Source: Clostridia bacterium | GTDB lineage: Bacteria > Bacillota > Clostridia > Oscillospirales > Acutalibacteraceae | Direction of reading: 5' to 3' | Assembly (NCBI GenBank): GCA_017409475.1 | Contig: JAFQSP010000010.1 | Span: 49,695-113,694, forward strand | DNA length: 64,000 nucleotides | Made by a program: the position numbers and the translations under genes | Shown here: in pieces, positions 42,066-50,595 of the stretch | How positions within the stretch are numbered: the first letter of the stretch is position 1 | Layout of the letters: each line of letters opens with the position of its first letter | Notes under the pieces: generated by a model | The model's database searches: none | What the model was told of the DNA's origin: nothing | Seen by the model: only the letters and a program-made list of their open reading frames with translations

Positions 42066-42734
42066 ATGGAAATAAAGGGAAAGATAATCAATTTTCTCGG
42101 CGACAGTATTACCGAGGGAATAGGACTTGACAACGTAAAGGATTGCTATGACCGAGTATTACAAAGAAAATGCGAGCCAAAGGAAATTCGCAACTATTCA
42201 ATCAGCGGAAGCCGACTTGCCCATCAGTCAAAACCGAGTACAAAGGCGCATTATGACCTCTGCTTCTGTGGACGTGCGTTTTATATGGATAGAAATGCCG
42301 ATATTATCGTGGTTTACGGCGGCGTAAATGATTATATTCACGGCGATGCACCTATTGGCACTCGCGAGGATAAAACGCCGTCAACCTTTTACGGCGCACT
42401 TGATTTCTTAATCAATTTTTTGAAGGAAAATTTCGACGCCGAGATAGTGTTTATGACACCGGCGCATTGTCGTTATCGCGACATAATCGATTACGAGCCG
42501 TCTCATCGCCCGATGAAGCGCGAGGACGCGATGCCGCTTTATCGTTACAGCGAGATAATAAAGGAAAAGGCGGCGGAATATAATATCGCGGTAGCCGATT
42601 TGTTTGATGAACTCGGTATCGACCCGAATAACGAAGCTGATTGTGAAAAGTATATGGTCGATGGACTTCACTTTAATCCCCTCGGCCACGAAAAAATTGC
42701 CGACCTGCTGATTAAAACAATCGAATCGATATAA
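42066..42734 (+). CDS. SGNH/GDSL hydrolase
   Basis: 222-residue single-domain esterase or lipase. Block I NFLGDSITEGIG holds the nucleophile Ser, block II SISGSRL the oxyanion Gly, block III VVYGGVNDYI the oxyanion Asn, and block V VDGLHFNPLGHEKI the catalytic Asp-x-x-His. No signal peptide, so a cytoplasmic role on small acylated sugars or similar is likely. It differs from the esterase at 34872 in lacking the N-terminal beta domain. Single-gene unit between two promoters. Confidence 0.88.
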   Translation: MEIKGKIINFLGDSITEGIGLDNVKDCYDRVLQRKCEPKEIRNYSISGSRLAHQSKPSTKAHYDLCFCGRAFYMDRNADIIVVYGGVNDYIHGDAPIGTREDKTPSTFYGALDFLINFLKENFDAEIVFMTPAHCRYRDIIDYEPSHRPMKREDAMPLYRYSEIIKEKAAEYNIAVADLFDELGIDPNNEADCEKYMVDGLHFNPLGHEKIADLLIKTIESI

Positions 42735-42740
42735 TCGCTA

Positions 42741-42769
42741 TTGCATATTCAAAATACGTGTGGTATAAT
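42741..42769 (+). promoter_or_regulatory. Sigma-A promoter of the lipoprotein gene
   Basis: TTGCAT (42741-42746), 17-base spacer, TATAAT (42764-42769), 34 bases before the start codon. Confidence 0.75.
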
Positions 42770-42803
42770 TTATTTAACTTAGTGAAGGGTAGGTAAATGA
42801 AAA

Positions 42804-43484
42804 ATGAAAAGAATAGTAGCACTTTTATTAGCAGTTCTTATGATGTTTGCGCTTGTTTCTTGCGGAGACGATGGCAACATTAGAGGTCAGCTTAGCGGCA
42901 ATAACGGAAACAACACCGTTAGCGAAAGCGCACAGGATCAAGAAGCAGAGCTCGAAATGGGTTCTAACTCAAACAATACATACGAGAATAAGTTCCTCGG
43001 TATTGGATGTAAGCTCGATAGCAGCTGGACATTCCTTTCTGATGCAGAAATTCGCGAGGTAAACAATATTACACAGGATATGGTTGGCGACGAATTAGCT
43101 TCCCAGCTCGAAAGCGCTTCTATTATCTATGATATGCAAGCTACAAAGAGTGACAGCTCAGCAAATATCATTCTTAATATTGAAAAGCTCAGTACACTTC
43201 AGGGTGCAATAATGAGCGAGGATGAATATGCTACACAGTCTGTTGCCGGACTTGTTCAGGGTCTCGAATCAGCCGGACTTACTAATGTAAAGGCAAATAA
43301 AATTTCGGTTAACTTTGCCGGCGGTACTCATGCAGCAATTGAGGTTAGCGGCGAGGTTAGTGGCGTAACAGTTTATGAAAAGATCGTTTGCTACAAAAAG
43401 AGCAAGTATGTAGCAGCTATTGCATTCGCAAGCTATGTCGATGATACAACCGATGAAATGCTTAACTATTTCTACGCTCTTTAA
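42804..43484 (+). CDS. Putative lipoprotein of unknown function
   Basis: 226 residues. Signal peptide MKRIVALLLAVLMMFALVSC with a clear lipobox (LVSC, Cys20). Next comes an Asn/Ser/Gly-rich linker to about residue 58, then a compact mixed alpha/beta domain (TYENKFLGIGCKLDSSWTFL to the end) that resembles the surface domains of small clostridial lipoproteins with a fatty-acid or stress role only in general outline. No family assigned. It has its own promoter and terminator. Confidence 0.75.
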   Translation: MKRIVALLLAVLMMFALVSCGDDGNIRGQLSGNNGNNTVSESAQDQEAELEMGSNSNNTYENKFLGIGCKLDSSWTFLSDAEIREVNNITQDMVGDELASQLESASIIYDMQATKSDSSANIILNIEKLSTLQGAIMSEDEYATQSVAGLVQGLESAGLTNVKANKISVNFAGGTHAAIEVSGEVSGVTVYEKIVCYKKSKYVAAIAFASYVDDTTDEMLNYFYAL

Positions 43485-43499
43485 TATTTAATTGTTATT

Positions 43500-43541
43500 A
43501 AAAATCAGCAGTCTTTTTTAAAGGGATTGCTGATTTTTTTG
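43500..43541 (+). terminator. Intrinsic terminator after the lipoprotein gene
   Basis: AAAAATCAGCA (43500-43510) pairs with TGCTGATTTTT (43528-43538) and continues into T residues. Confidence 0.85.
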
Positions 43542-43551
43542 CGTTTAGGTA

Positions 43552-43580
43552 TAGACTAATTTGATAAAAAGAGTTACAAT
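43552..43580 (+). promoter_or_regulatory. Possible promoter of pdxK
   Basis: TAGACT (43552-43557), 17-base spacer, TACAAT (43575-43580), 43 bases before the start codon. The -35 is weak. Confidence 0.4.
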
Positions 43581-43622
43581 TAACTTTGAATTTCAGTAAG
43601 AGAAAAAAGAGAGGCGTAACAG

Positions 43623-44459
43623 ATGCAAAAGCGAGTTCTCGCTATAAACGATATTTCTTGTATGGGAAAATGCTCATTAACGGTAGCTTTGCCGATAATT
43701 TCGTCGGTCGGTCACGAATGCGTGATATTACCGACTGCGCTTTTATCCACCCATACGGCGCAAGGGTTTGGCGATTTTGTCAGCTTCAATATGACCGAGC
43801 AGATGAAGCAGATTGCCGACCATTTTGAAAGACTTGATACACGCTTTGATGCAATTTACAGTGGATATATCGTTTCACCCGACCAAACGGACTATATCTA
43901 TGAGCTGGTAAATAAATTAGCCGATAACAATACCTTGGTTGTCGTTGACCCTGTTTTGGGCGATAACGGGCGCCTTTATCGCGGCTTTACCGAAAAGAAT
44001 ATTACCGCTATCAAACGGCTTTGCTCGGTCGCCGACGTTATAACCCCCAATTTGACCGAAGCGTCACTGCTCACGGGAATCGAAAGTGATGGAGTTCATA
44101 TGACAAAAGAAGGGGTAGAAAGCCTTCTTGCTGCGCTGTCCGGCATTTGTAAAAAGAAAATTGTCATCACCGGAATTGAGATAAACGATGGCGAATTAAC
44201 CACCGCTATTATGGACGTTGAAAGGGGCGAAACAACCCTCTACACCCGACCGAAAATAAGCGGCTCAGTTCACGGAAGCGGTGATGTTTTCGCATCTGCG
44301 CTGACGGCCCTTTACCTTGACGGAATGACCTTTGATACAGCTATTGAGAAGGCGCTCGACTTTACCCTTTCGGCAATAGCCGATTCGGCGGAGGATAGCG
44401 ATTCGCGTTGGTACGGCGCAAATTTTGAAAAATATCTTGGCAAAATAAAGGGCATATAG
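43623..44459 (+). CDS. pdxK: Pyridoxamine/pyridoxal kinase
   Basis: Phosphorylates B6 vitamers to replenish pyridoxal phosphate. Ribokinase-like fold of 278 residues: INDISCMGKCSLTVALP at the N-terminus, [37 protein letters not shown], and the ATP/anion-hole signature SVHGSGDVFASAL with the catalytic Asp. The family name in Bacillota is usually pyridoxamine kinase. Start ATG follows AGAGAGG. It stands alone after a terminator. Confidence 0.93.
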   Translation: MQKRVLAINDISCMGKCSLTVALPIISSVGHECVILPTALLSTHTAQGFGDFVSFNMTEQMKQIADHFERLDTRFDAIYSGYIVSPDQTDYIYELVNKLADNNTLVVVDPVLGDNGRLYRGFTEKNITAIKRLCSVADVITPNLTEASLLTGIESDGVHMTKEGVESLLAALSGICKKKIVITGIEINDGELTTAIMDVERGETTLYTRPKISGSVHGSGDVFASALTALYLDGMTFDTAIEKALDFTLSAIADSAEDSDSRWYGANFEKYLGKIKGI

Positions 44460-44568
44460 CAAAAATGAAATATTTTGATCGTTATTGAAATTAAGCGTTA
44501 AAATAACTTGCAATATATTATAAACTATGATAATCTATGATTAAAATCCCGAATAGGAGAGAGTTTAC

Positions 44569-46755
44569 ATGAGCATTAGATTTGACAGCGAAGGTAAAAT
44601 CTTTGTTATCGAAACGGCCAATACCGAATACGCAATGAAGATTGAACACGACCGTTTTTTGACGCATTTATTTTACGGAAAAAAAGGTTCTGAATATCCC
44701 GGAAAGGCGCGTTATCGTAGCTTTTCACCTTATTATCAGGATATTGGCGAAGGTTTTTCGCTTACCGATGATTATAACGAATTTGCAATGTTTGGAAGCG
44801 GCGACTTCCGCTGCACTGCGCTCAAATTGCGCAACTCAAACGGAAACTGCTGTACCTGCTTCTATTATGACAGTCACGAAATTATCACCGGTCGCGAAGC
44901 TATAAAGGGGATTCCCTGCGCAAGAGCCCAGGAAGGAACCGAAACCCTTGTTATCCACATGGTTGATAATTTAACCGGATGTAAGCTCAATCTTTTCTAT
45001 ACCGTTTTCCCGAAGCACGATATTATTTCGCGTTACTTCACTCTTGAAAACAATGGTACCGAGAGCGTAAAAATAGAAAAGGCAATGAGCATCTGTCTCG
45101 ATTTGCCCCATCATGATTTTGATATGATTTCTCTTTACGGCGCGCATATGGAGGAGCGTAACGTTCAGCGTACACCCGTAATGATAGGAAATCAGCGTAT
45201 CATGAGCCGCAGAGGCGCATCAAGCCACCAGTTTAATCCCTTTATGGCCCTTGTATCAAAGAATGCTAACGAAACCGAAGGCGATGTTTACGCATTCAAC
45301 TTTGTCTTCAGCGGAAACTTCCTTGATGAAGTTGAGGTTGACCCGAATGGTGCAACCCGTGTTTTAATCGGCCTTGGCGAAGAAAATTTTGGCTACAAGC
45401 TTGAAGCAGGCGAAAGCTTCTCTTCACCTGAAGCAATCATGACATATTCGGCTGACGGACTTGGAAGAATGTCGCGTAATATGCATAAGTTTGTTCGCGA
45501 CGCTATCGTTCCGCGCGATCCGTTCAAGCAGCGCCCGGTTGTACTCAATACTTGGGAAGCCTGCTACTTTGACATTGACGAGAAGGTACTTATCGACTTT
45601 GGTAACGAAGCTATAAAATACGGCATGGATATGGTCGTAATGGACGACGGCTGGTTCGGAAAGCGTCTTAACGACCGAGCAGGTCTCGGTGACTGGTACG
45701 CTAACCCGGACCGATTCCCGAACGGTCTCGCCGATTTCGTTGACCGAGTTAAGAAATCGGGTATCAAATTCGGAATTTGGATTGAGCCTGAAATGATTAA
45801 CCCCGATAGCGACCTTTATCGTGCGCATCCCGATTGGTGTATTTCCTGCGAGGGAAGAGAACGTTCACTTTCGCGCTCTCAGTTGCTTCTTGACTTTGCT
45901 AATCCCGAAGTTGTCGAATATCTTAAACAGTCATTTAAGAAAACCTTTGACGGCGTAGCAATCGATTATATCAAATGGGATTTCAACCGTCATATTTCCG
46001 AGCCGGGTTCACCGTATCTTCCCGCTGACCGTCAGGACGAGGCAATCTTCCGCTTCTATCTCGGTGTGTACGACCTCTTTAACTGGTTTATGGAAACATA
46101 TCCCGACGTAATGATCGAAAACTGCAGCGGTGGCGGCGGACGTTACGACCTCGCTATGATGGCAGTTTCAACTCAAATTTGGACAAGTGACAATACTGCA
46201 GCGCGTCATCGTGTACATATTCAGTACGGTTCACTTCTTGCATATCCGTCATACGTAATGTCCTGCCACGTTTCAAATCCGATGGTTTTGGACGATTATA
46301 TGAACCTGCTTGATTATAAGTTTAAGATTGCTATTGCAGGTATGCTTGGCTACGAGCTCCATATTCTTAAAATGCAGGATGACGTTAAGAACGAGATTAA
46401 GAAGCAGATTGAGTTCTACCGTTCGGTAGAGCAGCTAATCAAGTACGGCGACCTTTATCGCTTGGTTTCGCCCTTTGAGAATAAAAAGGGTATAAGCTCG
46501 TATTACTACGTATCTACCGAGGAATCGGGCGAAGGCTATGCCGACCGTATTCTCCTCACCCATTTGCAGAACGAAGGTGCAAGAGGAGAGAATATTGTTT
46601 ACAACTTCAAAATCAGCGAAGCAGATTCAAATGCTACTTATAAGGATAGCTTAACCGGCAAGGAATACACCGGAAAGCAGCTTAACGAAGGCATTGAGTA
46701 TGTCGTAAGCGATAAGGATATGTACGGCGAACTCTGGCTTTTCGAAAGAGTGTAA
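44569..46755 (+). CDS. Alpha-galactosidase, family GH36
   Basis: Releases terminal alpha-galactose from raffinose-type sugars and galactomannan fragments. The 728-residue protein has the GH36 layout: beta-supersandwich (1-320), TIM barrel (about 325-640) and C-terminal beta domain. Markers are NTWEACYFDI, VVMDDGWFGKR, GIWIEPEMINPDSDLY, DYIKWDFNR (nucleophile Asp471), ENCSGGGGRYD and WTSDNTAAR (acid/base Asp541). No signal peptide, so the substrate is imported. No transporter is adjacent. ATG follows AGGAGAG; no convincing promoter was found in 44460-44568. Ends at a strong terminator. Confidence 0.96.
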   Translation: MSIRFDSEGKIFVIETANTEYAMKIEHDRFLTHLFYGKKGSEYPGKARYRSFSPYYQDIGEGFSLTDDYNEFAMFGSGDFRCTALKLRNSNGNCCTCFYYDSHEIITGREAIKGIPCARAQEGTETLVIHMVDNLTGCKLNLFYTVFPKHDIISRYFTLENNGTESVKIEKAMSICLDLPHHDFDMISLYGAHMEERNVQRTPVMIGNQRIMSRRGASSHQFNPFMALVSKNANETEGDVYAFNFVFSGNFLDEVEVDPNGATRVLIGLGEENFGYKLEAGESFSSPEAIMTYSADGLGRMSRNMHKFVRDAIVPRDPFKQRPVVLNTWEACYFDIDEKVLIDFGNEAIKYGMDMVVMDDGWFGKRLNDRAGLGDWYANPDRFPNGLADFVDRVKKSGIKFGIWIEPEMINPDSDLYRAHPDWCISCEGRERSLSRSQLLLDFANPEVVEYLKQSFKKTFDGVAIDYIKWDFNRHISEPGSPYLPADRQDEAIFRFYLGVYDLFNWFMETYPDVMIENCSGGGGRYDLAMMAVSTQIWTSDNTAARHRVHIQYGSLLAYPSYVMSCHVSNPMVLDDYMNLLDYKFKIAIAGMLGYELHILKMQDDVKNEIKKQIEFYRSVEQLIKYGDLYRLVSPFENKKGISSYYYVSTEESGEGYADRILLTHLQNEGARGENIVYNFKISEADSNATYKDSLTGKEYTGKQLNEGIEYVVSDKDMYGELWLFERV

Positions 46756-46768
46756 TTTAATACAAATA

Positions 46769-46804
46769 AAAAAATCCTACACCGAATTCGGTGTAGGATT
46801 TTTT
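46769..46804. terminator. Bidirectional palindromic terminator
   Basis: A perfect palindrome centred on GAATTC: AAAAATCCTACACCGAA (46770-46786) with its complement (46787-46803). It lies between two convergent genes and ends in A or T runs on both strands. Confidence 0.9.
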
Positions 46805-46815
46805 GATGTCACTGT

Positions 46816-49509
46816 TTATTCGGTTGTTTCACTGCTACTGCTGTCAGGGGGTTCACCTTCTGATGATGTTTCGCTTGATTCGGGCTCTGAGGAACTCGAA
46901 TCAGGTGTCGACGGTAGTTTATCGGGGTCGTATTTATCGATTCTGTAGAGTATTCGCTGAACATTTGTTACGTGGTCGGTAATTGCTATAAAGTCACCGC
47001 TGTTATCCCATTGAAGTGTAAATGTACGGTAACCGTCGGGCAACAAAATTTCTATTGTATTGTTTGTTGCAATAAACTCGTGTTTAAACACGCCTGATTT
47101 AAAGTCGGTGATTGAGAAGGAATAGTTTTCGGCATAAACGAAGCCTTCTTCTTTTTCGGTGAATGTGATTTTTACGTTATCTATGCCTAATAATTCCCAA
47201 ACGCCTTTAAGCGAATAAACCGAATCATCATAGCTTTCTACAATTGTAAAACCGGTTGTATCGGTAACCTCTCCGTTGAATTTGATGTTTGTTGTTTTCA
47301 TTTCGTCGGGGTAATAAACGTCGACGCCACCCGTTTCACCTACTGCAAGTGACAGCTCCTCCTTTGCATCAGGACCGAGGTAAGCTACCCTGAAAACAAC
47401 GCCAACGTCTGTTTCGTCAATGTAAATGATAAAGGTGCCGAAATTTTGGGTATAAAGAATCTGTTCCTTTCCGGTACGTGACATGATTGCTATGTTTTTC
47501 AGCCATTCGTTACCGAATCCTGAAAGAACGATAGCCGCTTCGTTTGAGCCGTCGCCGTCAAAGTCGGCGGCAAGCCACTCGGTAACGCCCGACATGGTTT
47601 TAAACTTGGCCGAAAGGTCGGTTACCGTTTTATTTCTGTCGGCGGTTTGATAATAGAGGTTGAGCATGCTTCGCCAGTTGCTGAGAAGGGCGCCCTGCGA
47701 TACCTTTTGGAAATTGACGTTGAACGCAGCCTCGCTGATGCTCTTTCCGTCCCAGATGAAGGTCGGCGTTCCAGCCTTTTCGTCGCTGTATCGAGCAAAG
47801 GTTTCCCAACCTATATTGGTCCATTTATAAAGCGTTTTTGCGCTGTTGTCATTAGTGAACTGTTCGCAAAGATATATTTGAGTGTTTGCTGAATCGTACA
47901 GCGTTTTGAAGTCGTAATCTTCACTTTTTGATGTATCAAGAGCAATTTGAGCATTATTAAATGTATCAAAAGCAAGATTTGTTGTGAGTTCGCCGTCCAT
48001 TTTTGCCATCATAAACAGCTCTTTTGAGCCGTCAAGGTCGGCATCGATTACTCGGTAGCCCTCAATTTTTTGGCTGATGCTGTTTGTTCCGAGCGAAAGT
48101 ATGGCATAATTGAGACTGTCAAAAAGCTCATCCTCGCTTGTTATCTCTATGGTCTCTGTGCCGTCGTAAAGCTCCCAGCCGTAAAGTGACCAATCGCTTG
48201 CTCCGTCATAGCCGAAATAAGCCGGCGTTTCGTCTCCGTCTGATTCACCGTTTTTGGTTATAACGTATTGATAAGCGTCGTCAATCGTCTTTCCCGAAAT
48301 GATGTATTCGGCGAAATCCTTTACACAGGCTGATTCGTATGCTGCGCTTACTTTATTTGAATAGCCTACGAAAATTTGTGCACCTGCTGCGCCGAAAGCC
48401 TTCGCAAAGCCCGCGTTTCCGGGACCATAACCCGAGTCAGCGCTCATGTAAACGAGAGAATCGGGCATAGCCTTTTTATAATTTTCCTTAATCAAGGTAT
48501 CGGTAACGGTGAAGCTTGCATTGTCGCTCATCATATTTCCGCAAACCGATGACTGTCCGTTGATAAGCTGATACGAGTAACCTACAATGTTAGCCGAAGT
48601 AGCCTTTTCATTAAGTGTGAGAACGGTTTTTCCATTCTTATCTATAAATGATTGGGCATGGATGAAAATAGCGTTATATTTTCCCAAATCCTTTGTAAAA
48701 TTATGAAGAGTTGCATTTTTTATATAATTTACGTTGAGGGTTGCGTCCTCGAAATAGTAGAGCATTGAATCGAGCTTGTCATATATCGTGCGATGATTTA
48801 CGGTAGCGCTAATAATGAGTATATTGTTTTCGATTCCGTGCTTAAAATCGGTAAGGTCGCGGTCGGCAGAAAATGAGCCGTCGATAATTTGTGAAAATTC
48901 GTCAGCGAGTACGGTTGACGAATTGTAGGTATCGGGGGTAGGGTCGTCCATTACAAAAACACATTCGGTGAATGAGCGCTTGAAGTAAATCTTTGACCCG
49001 TCCTGCGACAGCTCAACCGATTCGATTGTATCCATATCTTCGAGAGACTTAAAATAGTTGAGAGCTTCTTTTCTTGCCGCTTCTCGACCGCTGTCGCTGT
49101 CGGCCGAACGGAATTTATCCTTTATTCGTGCAAGTGCAGGTCCCTCGAAAGCGGTCAAAATTGCGTCGGCATCCGCTTTTGTAACGGTTGGGGTTTTATT
49201 TCTGTTCAGCGAGTCGAATAGTATGTAACCGCAGGAAAGGATAACAAGAATTATTAAAATTATGCTTGTAATCCAAACGATAGTCTGTCCTTTATTAGCC
49301 TTTTTCGTTTTATAAAAATTATTTGATGCAGCGGCAACCGAGCCGTCAAAGGATGAAATATCCTTTTGGTTTTTTACCGCTTCTTCATCATGATTTTTAC
49401 CTATAACGAAATGTGCGCCTTTTGAGCCGTCGTCACCCGAAAGTATGCTGCCACAGGCCTTGCACGCTTTGCCGTCGGCGTTATCAAATCCGCACTTATT
49501 GCAAATCAT
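46816..49509 (-). CDS. Large zinc-ribbon membrane protein with degenerate caspase-like region
   Basis: 897 residues. An N-terminal zinc ribbon (Cys3, Cys6, Cys16, Cys19) in the cytoplasm, one membrane helix at about 76-98, and a long exterior part. Residues about 228-420 look like the caspase/gingipain fold: YNAIFIHAQSF, then SLVYMSADSGYG, GFAKAFGAAGAQIFVGYSN and FAEYIISGKTIDDAYQYV. Where active relatives have His and Cys, I read Gln286 and Asp358, so it is probably inactive. DADLDGSKE and DFDGDGSNE further on look like calcium-binding Asp loops. The C-terminus is a Ser/Glu/Pro-rich tail. ATG with GGAGGA. Function unknown. Confidence 0.7.
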   Translation of the reverse strand: MICNKCGFDNADGKACKACGSILSGDDGSKGAHFVIGKNHDEEAVKNQKDISSFDGSVAAASNNFYKTKKANKGQTIVWITSIILIILVILSCGYILFDSLNRNKTPTVTKADADAILTAFEGPALARIKDKFRSADSDSGREAARKEALNYFKSLEDMDTIESVELSQDGSKIYFKRSFTECVFVMDDPTPDTYNSSTVLADEFSQIIDGSFSADRDLTDFKHGIENNILIISATVNHRTIYDKLDSMLYYFEDATLNVNYIKNATLHNFTKDLGKYNAIFIHAQSFIDKNGKTVLTLNEKATSANIVGYSYQLINGQSSVCGNMMSDNASFTVTDTLIKENYKKAMPDSLVYMSADSGYGPGNAGFAKAFGAAGAQIFVGYSNKVSAAYESACVKDFAEYIISGKTIDDAYQYVITKNGESDGDETPAYFGYDGASDWSLYGWELYDGTETIEITSEDELFDSLNYAILSLGTNSISQKIEGYRVIDADLDGSKELFMMAKMDGELTTNLAFDTFNNAQIALDTSKSEDYDFKTLYDSANTQIYLCEQFTNDNSAKTLYKWTNIGWETFARYSDEKAGTPTFIWDGKSISEAAFNVNFQKVSQGALLSNWRSMLNLYYQTADRNKTVTDLSAKFKTMSGVTEWLAADFDGDGSNEAAIVLSGFGNEWLKNIAIMSRTGKEQILYTQNFGTFIIYIDETDVGVVFRVAYLGPDAKEELSLAVGETGGVDVYYPDEMKTTNIKFNGEVTDTTGFTIVESYDDSVYSLKGVWELLGIDNVKITFTEKEEGFVYAENYSFSITDFKSGVFKHEFIATNNTIEILLPDGYRTFTLQWDNSGDFIAITDHVTNVQRILYRIDKYDPDKLPSTPDSSSSEPESSETSSEGEPPDSSSSETTE

Positions 49510-49539
49510 AGCGTTTCCTCCGTAATGAGTAATTAAGTA

Positions 49540-49568
49540 ATTATATCATATATCTATATACATTTCAA
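49540..49568 (-). promoter_or_regulatory. Sigma-A promoter of the zinc-ribbon protein gene
   Basis: On the minus strand TTGAAA (49568-49563), 17-base spacer, TATAAT (49545-49540), about 30 bases before the start codon. The -35 overlaps the stop codon of the preceding radical SAM gene. Confidence 0.75.
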
Positions 49569-50482
49569 TATTTTTGAAAAAGTCGACCCTGCTTTATTTC
49601 GACCGCTCTGAATCTCACACTAATGGAGTTGAGTACGTGACGCTTGTTAGCCGTCCACATCGGCGCTACCAGAGTTTTCTTGTCTCCGTCGCCTGTCATT
49701 CGGTGAATTACGACGCTTTCGGGCAATCGTTCGATGCAACCGATTAGAATGCCGATATACTCGTCCATATCAAGCAGGGGAACCTGCCCCTTTTGATACT
49801 CGGTATAGAGGTCGGTGCCCTTTTGTACGTAAAGCATGTGCATTTTTATTCCGTCGGCGGTTTTTCCGATATATTCGGCTGTTTCGTAAATCATCTGTTC
49901 GCTTTCACCCGGCAGTCCGATTATCATGTGAGCGATTGCCGAAACGCCTATTTGGTGAAGCGACTTTACCGCCTCGTCATATACCGCGAGCTCATATCCG
50001 CGGCGAATATACTCGGCGGATTTTTTATGTATCGTTTGCAGTCCGAGCTCAACCCAAACCGGCTTGATTGCGTTTAGTTCATTAAGTAAAGCAATTACCT
50101 CACCCGACAAGCAATCGGGACGCGTGGCAATCGACAGTACGGCAATATCGGGATGCCTTATCGCGGCAAAAAACATTTTTCTCAGCTTTTCAATCGGCGC
50201 ATAAGTATTTGTAAAGCTCTGAAAATAGGCGATGTACTTTACCTTTTCGCCTTCTTTTATCTTTTTCGCCACCTGCGTTTTCGCCGCTTCAATTTGGTCG
50301 GCTACCGAGCTTTTTGTTTTTTCGGCGAATTCGCCCGAGCCGTTTTCGGAGCAGAAAATGCAGCCGCCGACACCGACCGTGCCGTCGCGATTTGGACAGC
50401 TTGTACAGCCGACCAGCGAAAGCTTGTATACCTTGCAACCGAATTGTTTTTTCAAATATCCGCCAAGGTCATTGATTTGCAT
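49565..50482 (-). CDS. Radical SAM protein, TIGR01212/YhcC family
   Basis: About 305 residues. The iron-sulfur cysteines lie in SCPNRDGTVGVGGCIFCS, an arrangement typical for the TIGR01212 (YhcC) group, in which the three Cys are wider spaced than the usual CxxxCxxC. ELGLQTIHKKSAEYIRRGY and GLPGESEQMIYETA are shared with the HemN/Elp3 branch of radical SAM enzymes. I chose ATG 50482, preceded by GGAGG, which drops 20 residues from the longest frame. The reaction of this family is not established. It stands alone, with its own divergent promoter. Confidence 0.85.
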   Translation of the reverse strand: MQINDLGGYLKKQFGCKVYKLSLVGCTSCPNRDGTVGVGGCIFCSENGSGEFAEKTKSSVADQIEAAKTQVAKKIKEGEKVKYIAYFQSFTNTYAPIEKLRKMFFAAIRHPDIAVLSIATRPDCLSGEVIALLNELNAIKPVWVELGLQTIHKKSAEYIRRGYELAVYDEAVKSLHQIGVSAIAHMIIGLPGESEQMIYETAEYIGKTADGIKMHMLYVQKGTDLYTEYQKGQVPLLDMDEYIGILIGCIERLPESVVIHRMTGDGDKKTLVAPMWTANKRHVLNSISVRFRAVEIKQGRLFQKY

Positions 50483-50506
50483 TTTACCGCCTCCTTTATA
50501 AAAGGT

Positions 50507-50535
50507 ATTGTACCAAATTTTATTGAATATTTCAA
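50507..50535 (-). promoter_or_regulatory. Sigma-A promoter of the radical SAM gene
   Basis: On the minus strand TTGAAA (50535-50530), 17-base spacer, TACAAT (50512-50507), 24 bases before ATG 50482. Its -35 abuts the -35 of the divergent beta-glucosidase promoter. Confidence 0.7.
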
Positions 50536-50563
50536 TTGACATAATTTAACTATTTGATATAAT
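50536..50563 (+). promoter_or_regulatory. Sigma-A promoter of the beta-glucosidase gene
   Basis: TTGACA (50536-50541), 16-base spacer, TATAAT (50558-50563), 32 bases before the start codon. Back-to-back with the radical SAM promoter. Confidence 0.75.
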
Positions 50564-50595
50564 TTAACTAAACCGCATTTTAGGGGGTAACTTTT

